Positions 1 through 6,028 of a stretch of 11,646 nt of DNA are shown here, in pieces. This stretch comes from Dermatophilaceae bacterium. Its GTDB lineage: Bacteria; Actinomycetota; Actinomycetes; Actinomycetales; Dermatophilaceae. Every line of letters begins with the position of its first letter. The stretch's first letter is position 1. The notes beneath the pieces are model-generated. The model had not been told where the DNA came from and ran no database searches. It worked only from the letters and a program-made list of their open reading frames with translations. The translations under genes and the position numbers were made by a program. Location: contig JABFXB010000417.1 of assembly GCA_013361975.1 (NCBI GenBank), positions 1 through 11,646 on the forward strand, written 5' to 3'.

Positions 1-358
1 CCCACACGACCGCCCGAAGACCCCGGCCGAGGTCACCGCCTGCCCTGCCGTGCCGCACGCCGCGTCGCACGTCACCCACGACCCCACCGGGCAACGTGAC
101 GTTGAGGAACTGCGACCGGTAGGACTCGGCCACGGCCGAGCGCAGCGACAGCTCGGCGCCGAGGGCCCGGGCGACGAGCACCCAGCGCCAGGCCCCGCAC
201 ACGGTCGTCAGCGCCGCGAGGCCTGCGGCCGCCGCGAGCGCCGCTGCGTCGATCCCCCGGAGCGCCTCGACGACCGTGCCCGAGCCGAAGCGCCAGAAGG
301 AGGCGCCGAGGACCACCGCGCCTCCGGCCGGTCGCAGCCAGCGCCGGTTCGTCCGCAT
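1..358 (-). CDS. LPG-synthase-type integral membrane protein, N-terminal part (cut by window edge)
   Basis: Only the first 119 codons are inside the window; the gene continues beyond base 1. The ATG at 358-356 is preceded by GGAGAGG about 12 bases upstream, and an in-frame TGA at 364-362 rules out a longer product. The protein begins with a basic end and a hydrophobic stretch (about residues 11-25), then an alanine-rich helix (about 38-66), then residues 80-100, where SYRSQFLNVTLPGGVVGDVR is the hallmark of the lysylphosphatidylglycerol synthase TM-region family (UPF0104/AglD2). Family members normally have about 300-340 residues and 6-8 helices. Many sit beside glycosyltransferases and are proposed flippases or polyprenyl-linked transferases rather than true LPG synthases. 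It lies 73 bases after the glycosyltransferase stop on the same strand, so it is probably the last visible member of that operon. Family call is confident; substrate is unknown. Confidence 0.85.
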   Translation of the reverse strand, partial: MRTNRRWLRPAGGAVVLGASFWRFGSGTVVEALRGIDAAALAAAAGLAALTTVCGAWRWVLVARALGAELSLRSAVAESYRSQFLNVTLPGGVVGDVRRGVRHGRAGGDLGRGLRAVVW

Positions 359-381
359 GCTTCACCGGCCTCTCCGTGACG

Positions 382-395
382 CCCCCGGTCGGGGG
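382..395. other. short GC hairpin between the glycosyltransferase and the membrane protein gene
   Basis: CCCCC (382-386) and GGGGG (391-395) form a 5-bp stem around a GGTC tetraloop in the 73-base gap. No T-tract follows on either strand, so it is at most a processing or weak attenuation site, and may be chance in such GC-rich DNA. Confidence 0.25.
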
Positions 396-431
396 TCTCC
401 CTCCCGACGACGTCGGCGGGGGGCTGCGGGT

Positions 432-1484
432 TCAGTCACGGCTCACCTGCTGCAGCACCCGCGCGACGTCGGCGACCGTCCTCGACCACGGGCTCAGCGT
501 CGCACGCCGCGCGACCGCGCGGCCGCGCAACCGCGATCGGAGGTCGGCGTCCCCGAGCCACTCGCGCAGGGCGGCGGCGAGCGGTTCGGGCCCTTCGGCC
601 GGGACGAGCAGGCCCGGCACGTCGTCACCGTGCCCGCCCAGGGCCTCCGGTATGCCGCCCACACGCGTCGCGAGGACCGGCAGCCCCCGCGCCAGCGCCT
701 CCGTCACGACCATGCCGTAGGTCTCCGCGCGCGAGGGGACGACGACGAGGTCGGCCGCCGCATACGCCCGCTCGAGAGGGCCCTTCCCGAGCGGGCCGAC
801 GAAGCTCACCCGGTGGCTGACGCCGGCTGCGGCGAGCCGTGCACGCACGTCGGCGACGTGATCGGGGGCGACGTGCAGGGCTCCGGCCAGGACGCACCGC
901 CAGGGCAGGTCGGCCACCAGGGCGAGCGCCTCGGCGAGCGTGGCCTGACCCTTGAGGGGCGACACGGCGCCGACGCAGAGGAGCGAGGCGCCGGTCGACG
1001 AGCCGGGTGCCAGCTGCGCCGCGTCGACGCCGGGACGGGCGACGTGGACCCTGTCGTCCGACAGCGCGTACGCCTCGACGAGCCGGCGACGCGTCCAGTC
1101 GCTCGTCGCCAGCACCGCGGTTGCCGACCGGAGGACGCGGCGCTCCTCCGGTGCTGCGGCGGGGTCCTCGGTCACGAGCGGCAGGTGGACGAGGACGACG
1201 AGTCGCAGGCGCGCCGCCTCCTCGACGAGCACCTCGGCGGAGCACGACGCGACGAGCCCGTCGACGAGCAGGACCGCGCCGGCGGGGATCTCCGCCAGGA
1301 CGGCCGCCAGGCCCGCGAGCGCCTCCCGGTCCGGGCGGGGCCAGTCGCCGGCGACGGGGTGCTCGCGCACCGTGCACCCCGCCTCGCGGAGGCCGTCGAG
1401 CACGCGCCTGTCGTACGCGTTGCCCCCGCTCGGGCGCGCGGCGTCGTCGATGCCGTCAGGGACGACGGCGTGGACGGTCGTCAC
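432..1484 (-). CDS. GT4-family glycosyltransferase
   Basis: The 350-residue protein has a GT-B fold, presumably cytosolic, transferring a sugar from an activated donor to an unknown acceptor. The N-terminal half carries a glycine-rich acceptor-side loop (SGGN, residues 19-22). The C-terminal half has the GT4 donor-site features: VGAVSPLKG (171-179, with Lys178 in the usual phosphate-binding place), an aromatic/acidic helix AYAAADLVVVPS (240-251), and the EX7E pair Glu254/Glu262 followed by ALARGLPVLATRVGGIPE. The GTG start at 1484 overlaps the stop of the upstream T-fold gene as GTGA, a classic translational-coupling arrangement. The open frame continues far upstream (to 2465), but that stretch is antisense-like shadow of its neighbours. 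Donor, acceptor and linkage cannot be read from sequence. Position between a pterin-synthase-like protein and a membrane protein suggests it glycosylates an intermediate of the same pathway. Confidence 0.92.
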   Translation of the reverse strand: MTTVHAVVPDGIDDAARPSGGNAYDRRVLDGLREAGCTVREHPVAGDWPRPDREALAGLAAVLAEIPAGAVLLVDGLVASCSAEVLVEEAARLRLVVLVHLPLVTEDPAAAPEERRVLRSATAVLATSDWTRRRLVEAYALSDDRVHVARPGVDAAQLAPGSSTGASLLCVGAVSPLKGQATLAEALALVADLPWRCVLAGALHVAPDHVADVRARLAAAGVSHRVSFVGPLGKGPLERAYAAADLVVVPSRAETYGMVVTEALARGLPVLATRVGGIPEALGGHGDDVPGLLVPAEGPEPLAAALREWLGDADLRSRLRGRAVARRATLSPWSRTVADVARVLQQVSRD

Positions 1485-1879
1485 ACGTCGCGTTCGTAGG
1501 TGGCCCACGCCACGTGCGACTCGTGCAGCGTGACGGCGAGACCTGTGACCTGGTCGGCCGCCGCGCCCAGCTGCCCCGACTTCACCCGCTCGCACACCCG
1601 GTCGGCGACGGTGCGGGCGAGCACCTCCGTCGAGGTGTTGACGCCCGCGAAGGCCGGGTCGTCGTCCAGGTTGCGGTAGGTGAGCCCACCGACGACCTCG
1701 TGGACGTGCTGGGTCGCGAGCCCGATGTCGACGAGGATGTCGTCGTCGTCGAGCTCGGGCCCCCGGAAGGTGACGTCGACGACGAACGTCGCACCGTGCA
1801 GCTGCTGTGCCGGCCCGAAGACCTCGCCGCGGAAGCTGTGCGCGACCATCATGTGGTCCCGGACGGTGACACTGAACAA
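1481..1879 (-). CDS. 6-pyruvoyltetrahydropterin synthase-like T-fold protein, divergent active site
   Basis: The 132-residue protein has the PTPS/QueD layout: AHSF with His14, LHGATF with His28, VDIG (50-53), NTSTE (81-85) and a C-terminal Glu120 that in the family recognises the pterin ring. The catalytic Cys expected four residues before the HGH motif is Ala24. The second His of HGH is Ala30, so one of the three zinc ligands is lost. The LDH/LDHR-type catalytic segment reads LTYRNLDD (66-73), so the catalytic His is absent too. A Streptomyces coelicolor homologue, SCO6650, is from memory reported as a T-fold hexamer without zinc or PTPS activity but with a pterin-type pocket; this gene looks like the same subfamily. 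The TTG start (1879-1877) follows GGGGGAG (1884-1890) with a 4-base spacer and gives the family N-terminus MFSVTVRDH. It lies 29 bases after the dehydrogenase gene. True PTPS or QueD activity is unlikely. Confidence 0.88.
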   Translation of the reverse strand: MFSVTVRDHMMVAHSFRGEVFGPAQQLHGATFVVDVTFRGPELDDDDILVDIGLATQHVHEVVGGLTYRNLDDDPAFAGVNTSTEVLARTVADRVCERVKSGQLGAAADQVTGLAVTLHESHVAWATYERDV

Positions 1880-1894
1880 CGGGCTCCCCCGATC

Positions 1895-1908
1895 GGTGGG
1901 TGGGTGGG
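1895..1908 (+). other. G-run (GGTGGGTGGGTGGG) between two genes
   Basis: Three GGG runs and one GG run spaced by single T residues lie in the 29-base gap between the dehydrogenase stop and the T-fold start. They fit a two-tetrad G-quadruplex on the plus strand, which is the template for the minus-strand operon; the mRNA would be C-rich. This may equally be simple-sequence slippage. Confidence 0.3.
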
Positions 1909-2901
1909 TCAGTCGGTGGCGGGGTAGGCGATCGTGTGGCAGATCGCGGTCTGGCTGCCGTCCGCGAGGCGCGGCAGCACCTCGGGCAGCTCCTCGAACG
2001 ACGACTCCCCCGTGAGCAGTGCGTCGAAGGCCGGATCGCGCAGGAGGTCGAGTGCGAGCGCGAGCCGCTGCGCGTACGTGTAGCGCGAGCGCCGCGCTGC
2101 CGCAACGGAACCCACTTGGCTGGCGCGGATGCCGAGCCGCGACGAGTGGAACGCGCCGCCGAGCGAGAGCTCCACCGTGGTGTCGCCGTACCAGCTGAGC
2201 TCGAGCACCGTCGCCTCGGGCGCGAGCAGGTCGAGCGAGAGCTGGAGGCCCGCGCCGGTCGCACTCGTGTGGACCACGATGTCGTGACCGTGCTCGCCCC
2301 GGTCGAGGTCATCGGGGCGCGCGAAACCGACCCCGAGACGTGCCGCCACCTCGCACCTCGACGCGTCGACGTCGACGAGCGTGACGCGAGTGCCGGGGAT
2401 GCGCGCCAGCAGCCGGGCGACGCAGCACCCGACCATGCCGGCCCCCACGACGGCGACGCGGTCACCGACGAGGGGTGTCGCGTCCCAGAGCGCGTTGACG
2501 GCCGTCTCGACGGTGCCTGCGAGCACCGCCCGGCGCGGCGGCACGTCGTCGGGCACGACGACCACAGCCTCCGCGGGCACGACGTATGCCGTCTGGTGCG
2601 GATGCAGGCAGAAGACGGTGCGCCCGCGCAGCGCCGGCGGTCCCTGCTCGACGACCCCGACGTTCAGGTAGCCGTACTTGACCGGGCCCGGGAAGTCGCC
2701 CTCCTGGTGCGGGGCACGCATGACGGCGTGCTGGTCGACCGGCACCGCCCCGCGGAAGACGATCGTCTCGGTGCCCCGGCTCACCCCGGAGTGCAGGGAG
2801 CGCACCAGCACGTCGTCGGGACCCACCGGGGGCAGGGTTGCGGGCCGGAGCTCGCCCCTGCCGGGCTCGGCGACCCAAAAGGCCTGCGCGACGCTGGACA
2901 C
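1909..2901 (-). CDS. medium-chain dehydrogenase/reductase (MDR), zinc ligands absent
   Basis: The 330-residue NAD(P)-dependent oxidoreductase of the MDR superfamily has an N-terminal GroES-like catalytic domain (about 1-125), a Rossmann domain with VVGAGMVG (151-158, GxGxxG at Gly153/Gly155/Gly158) and an acidic residue at the end of strand 2 (Asp177 in VTLVDVD) that favours NAD over NADP. Such genes are often labelled zinc-binding alcohol dehydrogenase. Here the usual catalytic Cys is replaced in LHSGVSRGTE (36-45), the GHE motif reads YGYLNVG (76-82), and the four-cysteine structural zinc loop is missing. Zinc-independent chemistry, as in quinone-reductase or BchC-like MDR proteins, is likelier. 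The GTG at 2901 lies 6 bases after a TANNNT box, suggesting a leaderless first gene of the leftward operon. The substrate is unknown, but the T-fold partner directly downstream suggests a pterin- or sugar-derived intermediate. Confidence 0.88.
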   Translation of the reverse strand: MSSVAQAFWVAEPGRGELRPATLPPVGPDDVLVRSLHSGVSRGTETIVFRGAVPVDQHAVMRAPHQEGDFPGPVKYGYLNVGVVEQGPPALRGRTVFCLHPHQTAYVVPAEAVVVVPDDVPPRRAVLAGTVETAVNALWDATPLVGDRVAVVGAGMVGCCVARLLARIPGTRVTLVDVDASRCEVAARLGVGFARPDDLDRGEHGHDIVVHTSATGAGLQLSLDLLAPEATVLELSWYGDTTVELSLGGAFHSSRLGIRASQVGSVAAARRSRYTYAQRLALALDLLRDPAFDALLTGESSFEELPEVLPRLADGSQTAICHTIAYPATD

Positions 2902-2907
2902 GGCCCC

Positions 2908-2913
2908 AGACTA
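2908..2913 (-). promoter_or_regulatory. candidate -10 box for leaderless transcription of the leftward operon
   Basis: On the minus strand TAGTCT (TANNNT consensus) is followed by 6 bases and then the GTG start of the dehydrogenase, and no convincing Shine-Dalgarno sequence lies upstream of that GTG. In Actinobacteria this spacing typically places the transcription start on the start codon. No good -35 hexamer is visible, so strength and sigma factor are unknown. Confidence 0.45.
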
Positions 2914-2970
2914 GAGCCGACCCTGAACTCCACAGGCGGCCACGTCGTCCTTGGTTCAAACCCTTCGATG

Positions 2971-2979
2971 AGGTGGAGG
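2971..2979 (+). promoter_or_regulatory. ribosome binding site that decides the CDP-alcohol transferase start
   Basis: AGGTGGAGG sits just before CCC and the GTG at 2983; AGGTGG is 6 bases from that GTG. The in-frame ATG at 2968 overlaps this element and has no Shine-Dalgarno of its own, so GTG 2983 is the better start. Confidence 0.6.
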
Positions 2980-2982
2980 CCC

Positions 2983-3750
2983 GTGCGTCAGCTGATCTCC
3001 CCCAGCCCGGTCCTCGGGTTCGTCGGCGTGGTGGGCCTGCTCACCGCGCTGCACGACGCCGGTGGCCTGGGCCAGCGGGGGTGGGTCGCCGGCCTGGCGA
3101 GTGGTGCCGCCCTCGGGGTCGCCCTCGCGTACGGGCTGGTCCGCCTCGGGCGGCGCTCGTTGCTGCCCGCCGACCGCGTCACCCTCACGCGGGCCGTGCT
3201 CGCCTGCGGCGTCACCGCCCTCGTGGCGGACTCCGCGCGCAGTGTCACCGACCTCGACGTCCTGGTCACCCTCTGCGCCGTCGCCCTGGCCCTCGACGCG
3301 GTGGACGGCTGGGTGGCCCGGCGCACGGGCACGGCCAGCCCGATGGGCGCGCGGTTCGACATGGAGACCGACGCCTTCCTCATCCTCGTCCTCAGCGTGC
3401 AGGTCGCGCGCGACCTCGGCTGGTGGGTGCTCGGCATCGGAGCAGCCCGCTACGTCCTGCTCGCGGTCGGCGCGGCGGGCCGGCGGGCCCCGTGGCTGCG
3501 GGGACAGGTGCCGGCCCGCCGGTGGCGAAAGGTCGTGGCGGCATACCAGGGGATCGCGCTCACCGTGGCGACGGCGCACGTCCTCGACGAACGAGTCGTG
3601 ACCACGGTCGTCGCGGCCGGGCTGGCCCTGCTGCTGGTCTCGTTCGGCACGGAGGTCGTGGCCCTCCGGCGCCGGCCGGCTGTCGACGTCGGTGCCTCCC
3701 TGCGCGAGCCGGCCCCGCTCGACGCGACCGTGGCCGAAGCGGTCCAGTGA
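2983..3750 (+). CDS. CDP-alcohol phosphatidyltransferase family membrane enzyme
   Basis: The 255-residue multi-pass membrane protein has a textbook CDP-alcohol phosphotransferase signature: Asp105-x2-Asp108-Gly109-x2-Ala-Arg113-x8-Gly122-x3-Asp126-x3-Asp130 (DAVDGWVARR through FDMETD). These enzymes displace CMP from a CDP-linked alcohol, usually CDP-diacylglycerol, with a second alcohol such as glycerol-phosphate, inositol-phosphate or serine, to build phospholipid head groups at the membrane's cytoplasmic face. Hydrophobic segments lie near residues 8-24, 34-52, 68-84, 92-107 and 131-165, with others in the C-terminal third. The GTG start is chosen for its ribosome binding site; an in-frame ATG five codons upstream is the alternative. 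The stop overlaps the next gene's start by GTGA. The acceptor alcohol cannot be deduced. It is not in a phosphatidylinositol mannoside or cardiolipin context, which suggests a specialised lipid rather than housekeeping phospholipid synthesis. Confidence 0.9.
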   Translation: MRQLISPSPVLGFVGVVGLLTALHDAGGLGQRGWVAGLASGAALGVALAYGLVRLGRRSLLPADRVTLTRAVLACGVTALVADSARSVTDLDVLVTLCAVALALDAVDGWVARRTGTASPMGARFDMETDAFLILVLSVQVARDLGWWVLGIGAARYVLLAVGAAGRRAPWLRGQVPARRWRKVVAAYQGIALTVATAHVLDERVVTTVVAAGLALLLVSFGTEVVALRRRPAVDVGASLREPAPLDATVAEAVQ

Positions 3751-5393
3751 CCAGCACCGGCCGGCGAACGTCCACTCGCCGGGTCATCGGGCACGTCGCG
3801 ACGGCGATCGCCCTCGTGGTGCTCTGGGTCGCGCTCGTCGCACCCGTCCCCGCCATCGGCTGGTCGCTCTCGCCCGTGGCCCTGCTCCGCGTCCCGCTGG
3901 AGGGCGTCGTCCTGCTGGCGGCCCTCCTCGCGCTCCGCGGCGGCGTACGCCGGTGGCTGGCCGTCGTCGTCGGTGTCCTGCTCGGGGCCCTGCTCGCCCT
4001 CCGGGCGCTCGACGGCGTCTTCATCGCCACGCTCTACCGACCGTTCAACGCGCTGACCGACTGGCGCTACGTCGGGTCGGCCCACGACCTCCTCGGCGAC
4101 TCGGTGGGGCCCGCCGTCGCGCTGCTCGTCGCGGCCGGGGCCGCCCTGGTGCTCCTGGGCCTGCTCGTGCTCGCGCCGTGGGCCGTGCTGCGCGTCGGCC
4201 GGCTCGTCGAGCGCCACCGTCGCGTGGCGTGGCGGGTGGCGCTCGCGGGGGCGGTCGTGTGGGCCGTCTGCGCTCCGCTCGGGGTGCGCGTCGGACCTGA
4301 CCTGCCCGTCGCGTCGGCGACCACGGCGGCCCTCACCGCCCGGGAGGTGACGACGGTGCGCGAGGCGGTGGCGGACCGTGCCGCCTTCGCCACCCAGATC
4401 CCCGTCGACGCCTTCGCCGCCACCCGACCCGACCAGCTCCTCACCGCCCTGCGCGGCAAGGACGTCGTCGTCGTGTTCGTGGAGAGCTACGGTCGCGTGG
4501 CGGTCGAGCAGAGCCCCGACGTCGCCCGGGCCCTGTCCGCCGGGACGAGCAGCCTGCGCGCCGACGGCTGGTCGACGCGCAGCGCGTGGCTCACGTCCCC
4601 GACCTTCGGCGGCATCAGCTGGCTCGCCCACTCGACCCTCCAGTCGGGCCTCTGGGTCAACAGCCAGCAACGCTACGACCAGCTGCTCGACACGCGGCGC
4701 CTCACCCTCGCCCGGGCGTTCTCACAGGCCGGCTGGCGCACGGTCGACGTCATCCCCGCCGACTGGCGCAAGTGGCCCGAGGGGCAGGCCTTCTACGGCT
4801 ACGACCACATCTACGACGCCCGCACCCTCGGCTACGCCGGACCGGGCTACGGCTACGCGCCGATGCCCGACCAGTTCACCCTCTCGGCCTTCGACCGGCT
4901 CGAGCTCGCCCGCCCCGACCGGCCACGCGTCATGGCGGAGGTGGACCTCGTCACGAGCCACGTGCCGTGGGCGCCCCTGCCCCGGCTCGTCGACTGGTCC
5001 GCGGTCGGCAACGGGTCCGTCTTCCTCGCCGACGCCGGGAAGGCACCCACGCGCGACGTCGTGTGGCGCAGCACCGACCGCATCCGGAAGGCCTACGGCC
5101 AGACGGTCGCCTACTCCCTCGACAGCGTGGTCTCGTTCCTGCGGGGCACGCGGGACGACGACCTCGTCGTGCTCGTGCTCGGCGACCACCAGCCCGTCAG
5201 CGTCGTATCCGGCGAGAACGCCAGCCACGACGTGCCCGTCAGCCTCGTCACCCGCGACCCCGCCGTCCTCGGGCGCATCCACGCCTGGGGCTGGCAGGAG
5301 GGCCTGCGCCCCGCGACGAACGCACCCGTGTGGCCGATGGACCGCTTCCGCGACCGGTTCCTCACGGCGTACGGCTCCGCCGGCGACGGGTGA
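3747..5393 (+). CDS. sulfatase/alkaline phosphatase superfamily integral membrane protein (LTA-synthase-like)
   Basis: The 548-residue protein has about five N-terminal membrane helices (near residues 17-33, 44-64, 70-88, 121-147, 160-178) followed by a large, probably extracytoplasmic catalytic domain. In that domain VVVVFVESYG gives the metal ligand Glu246, SPTFGG gives the probable nucleophile Thr286, and LGDHQP gives Asp480/His481, with a further His in ASHDVPV. Thr as nucleophile fits the lipoteichoic-acid-synthase or phosphoethanolamine-transferase branch, which moves a phospho-alcohol from a phospholipid to an outside acceptor, rather than formylglycine sulfatases, which need Cys or Ser in a CxPxR motif not seen here. 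The GTG start at 3747 overlaps the preceding stop (GTGA), so the two are probably coupled: the transferase could make the lipid donor that this enzyme uses or trims. Its actual reaction (phosphotransfer or hydrolysis) is inference. Confidence 0.85.
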   Translation: MTSTGRRTSTRRVIGHVATAIALVVLWVALVAPVPAIGWSLSPVALLRVPLEGVVLLAALLALRGGVRRWLAVVVGVLLGALLALRALDGVFIATLYRPFNALTDWRYVGSAHDLLGDSVGPAVALLVAAGAALVLLGLLVLAPWAVLRVGRLVERHRRVAWRVALAGAVVWAVCAPLGVRVGPDLPVASATTAALTAREVTTVREAVADRAAFATQIPVDAFAATRPDQLLTALRGKDVVVVFVESYGRVAVEQSPDVARALSAGTSSLRADGWSTRSAWLTSPTFGGISWLAHSTLQSGLWVNSQQRYDQLLDTRRLTLARAFSQAGWRTVDVIPADWRKWPEGQAFYGYDHIYDARTLGYAGPGYGYAPMPDQFTLSAFDRLELARPDRPRVMAEVDLVTSHVPWAPLPRLVDWSAVGNGSVFLADAGKAPTRDVVWRSTDRIRKAYGQTVAYSLDSVVSFLRGTRDDDLVVLVLGDHQPVSVVSGENASHDVPVSLVTRDPAVLGRIHAWGWQEGLRPATNAPVWPMDRFRDRFLTAYGSAGDG

Positions 5394-5427
5394 GATCGGC
5401 CGGCTGAGGTCTGCCCGGGTGAGCCCG

Positions 5428-5450
5428 CTCGGTGAACCGAGGCACCTCGG
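5428..5450 (+). other. two overlapping, mutually exclusive hairpins downstream of the sulfatase-like gene
   Basis: CTCGG(T)..(A)CCGAG at 5428-5441 folds with a TGAA tetraloop, and CCGAG..CTCGG at 5437-5450 folds with a GCAC tetraloop. Both use the CCGAG at 5437-5441, so only one can form at a time. No T-tract follows. The rest of the 134-base gap 5394-5527 shows nothing else I can support apart from the ribosome binding site of the next gene. Confidence 0.3.
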
Positions 5451-5527
5451 GCGTCGTCTCCGGGTGGAGAGTCCGACACCACGGCGCCACCCCGACGCCG
5501 GGTGAGCCGGACGGATGGAGTGACCTG

Positions 5528-5935
5528 ATGAGACTCCGCATCCTGGGTGCTGTGGCACTGCTCGTCTCCGCCGCGGTGCACGGCTACCTGTGGTTCGACG
5601 GCGTGCGCAACCAGTCCGTCGGGCCGATGTTCCTCGTCAACGTGGTCGCGGGCGTCGTCATCGCGATCATGCTGCTGCGCTGGGCACACTGGATCCCCGC
5701 GTTCCTCACGCTCGGGTTCGGCGCTGCGACGCTCGGCGCGTTCGTCATCGCGTCGACGGTGGGCCTGCTCGGCGTCCACACCGAGTGGAAGGGCTTCGCC
5801 GTCTTCACGGCAGCCGCCTCGGAGATCGTGTGCATCGTGGTCGGCGCCACCCTGCTGCTGCGGGCCCGGTCGTTCTCCACCGACATGACACCGCGCACCC
5901 ACGCGACGACGACGCACGGTCGGCACGCGTCCTGA
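5528..5935 (+). CDS. small four-helix membrane protein, function unknown
   Basis: The 135-residue protein has four predicted transmembrane helices (about residues 4-22, 31-50, 53-82, 90-112). Its start, ATG 5528, is fixed by GGAG at 5517-5520 with a 7-base spacer. The first helix ends in VHGYLWFDG and the second begins VGPMFLVN, a pattern I associate with uncharacterised actinobacterial membrane proteins of the DoxX-like size class, but I cannot name a family with confidence. The hydrophilic C-terminal tail (about 114-135) is rich in Thr and His (THATTTHGRH) and might bind metal, although such tails are often low-complexity. It stands alone: the sulfatase-like gene ends 134 bases upstream on the same strand and the next gene is convergent. 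The frame stays open upstream to 5432, but that extension has no ribosome binding site and reads as non-protein-like sequence. Confidence 0.75.
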   Translation: MRLRILGAVALLVSAAVHGYLWFDGVRNQSVGPMFLVNVVAGVVIAIMLLRWAHWIPAFLTLGFGAATLGAFVIASTVGLLGVHTEWKGFAVFTAAASEIVCIVVGATLLLRARSFSTDMTPRTHATTTHGRHAS

Positions 5936-5968
5936 CCGGGTGTCCTGACCGGGTGTCCTGACTGGGCG
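5930..5968. repeat. three tandem copies of a 13-bp unit overlapping a stop codon
   Basis: TCCTGACCGGGTG (5930-5942), an exact copy (5943-5955) and TCCTGACTGGGCG (5956-5968), with a decayed fourth copy (GCCTGACGAG, 5969-5978). The stop codon of the membrane protein (TGA 5933-5935) is inside the first copy. Because 13 is not a multiple of three, the TGA recurs in each of the three plus-strand frames. Confidence 0.75.
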
Positions 5969-6001
5969 GCCTGACGAGCTTCCGGGCGGCGGCCGGGTCA
6001 G

Positions 6002-6021
6002 GGCCCCGGGGCCAGGGCCCC
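6002..6021. terminator. possible bidirectional GC hairpin terminator between convergent genes
   Basis: A perfect 12-bp palindrome GGCCCCGGGGCC (6002-6013) overlaps a 5-bp stem GGGGC-CAGG-GCCCC (6008-6021) in the 93-base gap between the plus-strand membrane protein and the stop of the minus-strand kinase. CAGGGCCCC also occurs twice here (5999-6007, 6013-6021). There is no T-run on either strand, so intrinsic termination is only a possibility. Confidence 0.3.
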
Positions 6022-6028
6022 AGCGGCG

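Noticed and set aside
276..1499. A 407-codon plus-strand open frame opposite the glycosyltransferase
   Set aside because: The translation is low-complexity Arg/Gly/Ala/Glu, there is no ribosome binding site, and the opposite strand encodes a family-typical GT4 enzyme.
1485..2465. Long upstream extension of the glycosyltransferase frame
   Set aside because: The region is already occupied by the T-fold and dehydrogenase genes in another frame; the extension reads as Arg/Ser-rich shadow sequence, and the GTG at 1484 with GTGA overlap explains the start.
2951..2966. tRNA T-arm-like string GGTTCAAACCC in the divergent promoter region
   Set aside because: The flanking bases do not pair into a T-stem or acceptor stem and no other tRNA arms are present; there are no integrase or direct repeats to suggest an attachment site.
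3450..4670. A 406-codon minus-strand open frame opposite the CDP-alcohol transferase and sulfatase-like genes
   Set aside because: It is a shadow of two genes with intact catalytic motifs; its own composition is unlike any protein.
432..5393. Classical queuosine or biopterin biosynthesis cluster
   Set aside because: The T-fold protein lacks the catalytic Cys and full zinc site, and no QueC, QueE, sepiapterin reductase or FolE is present in the window.
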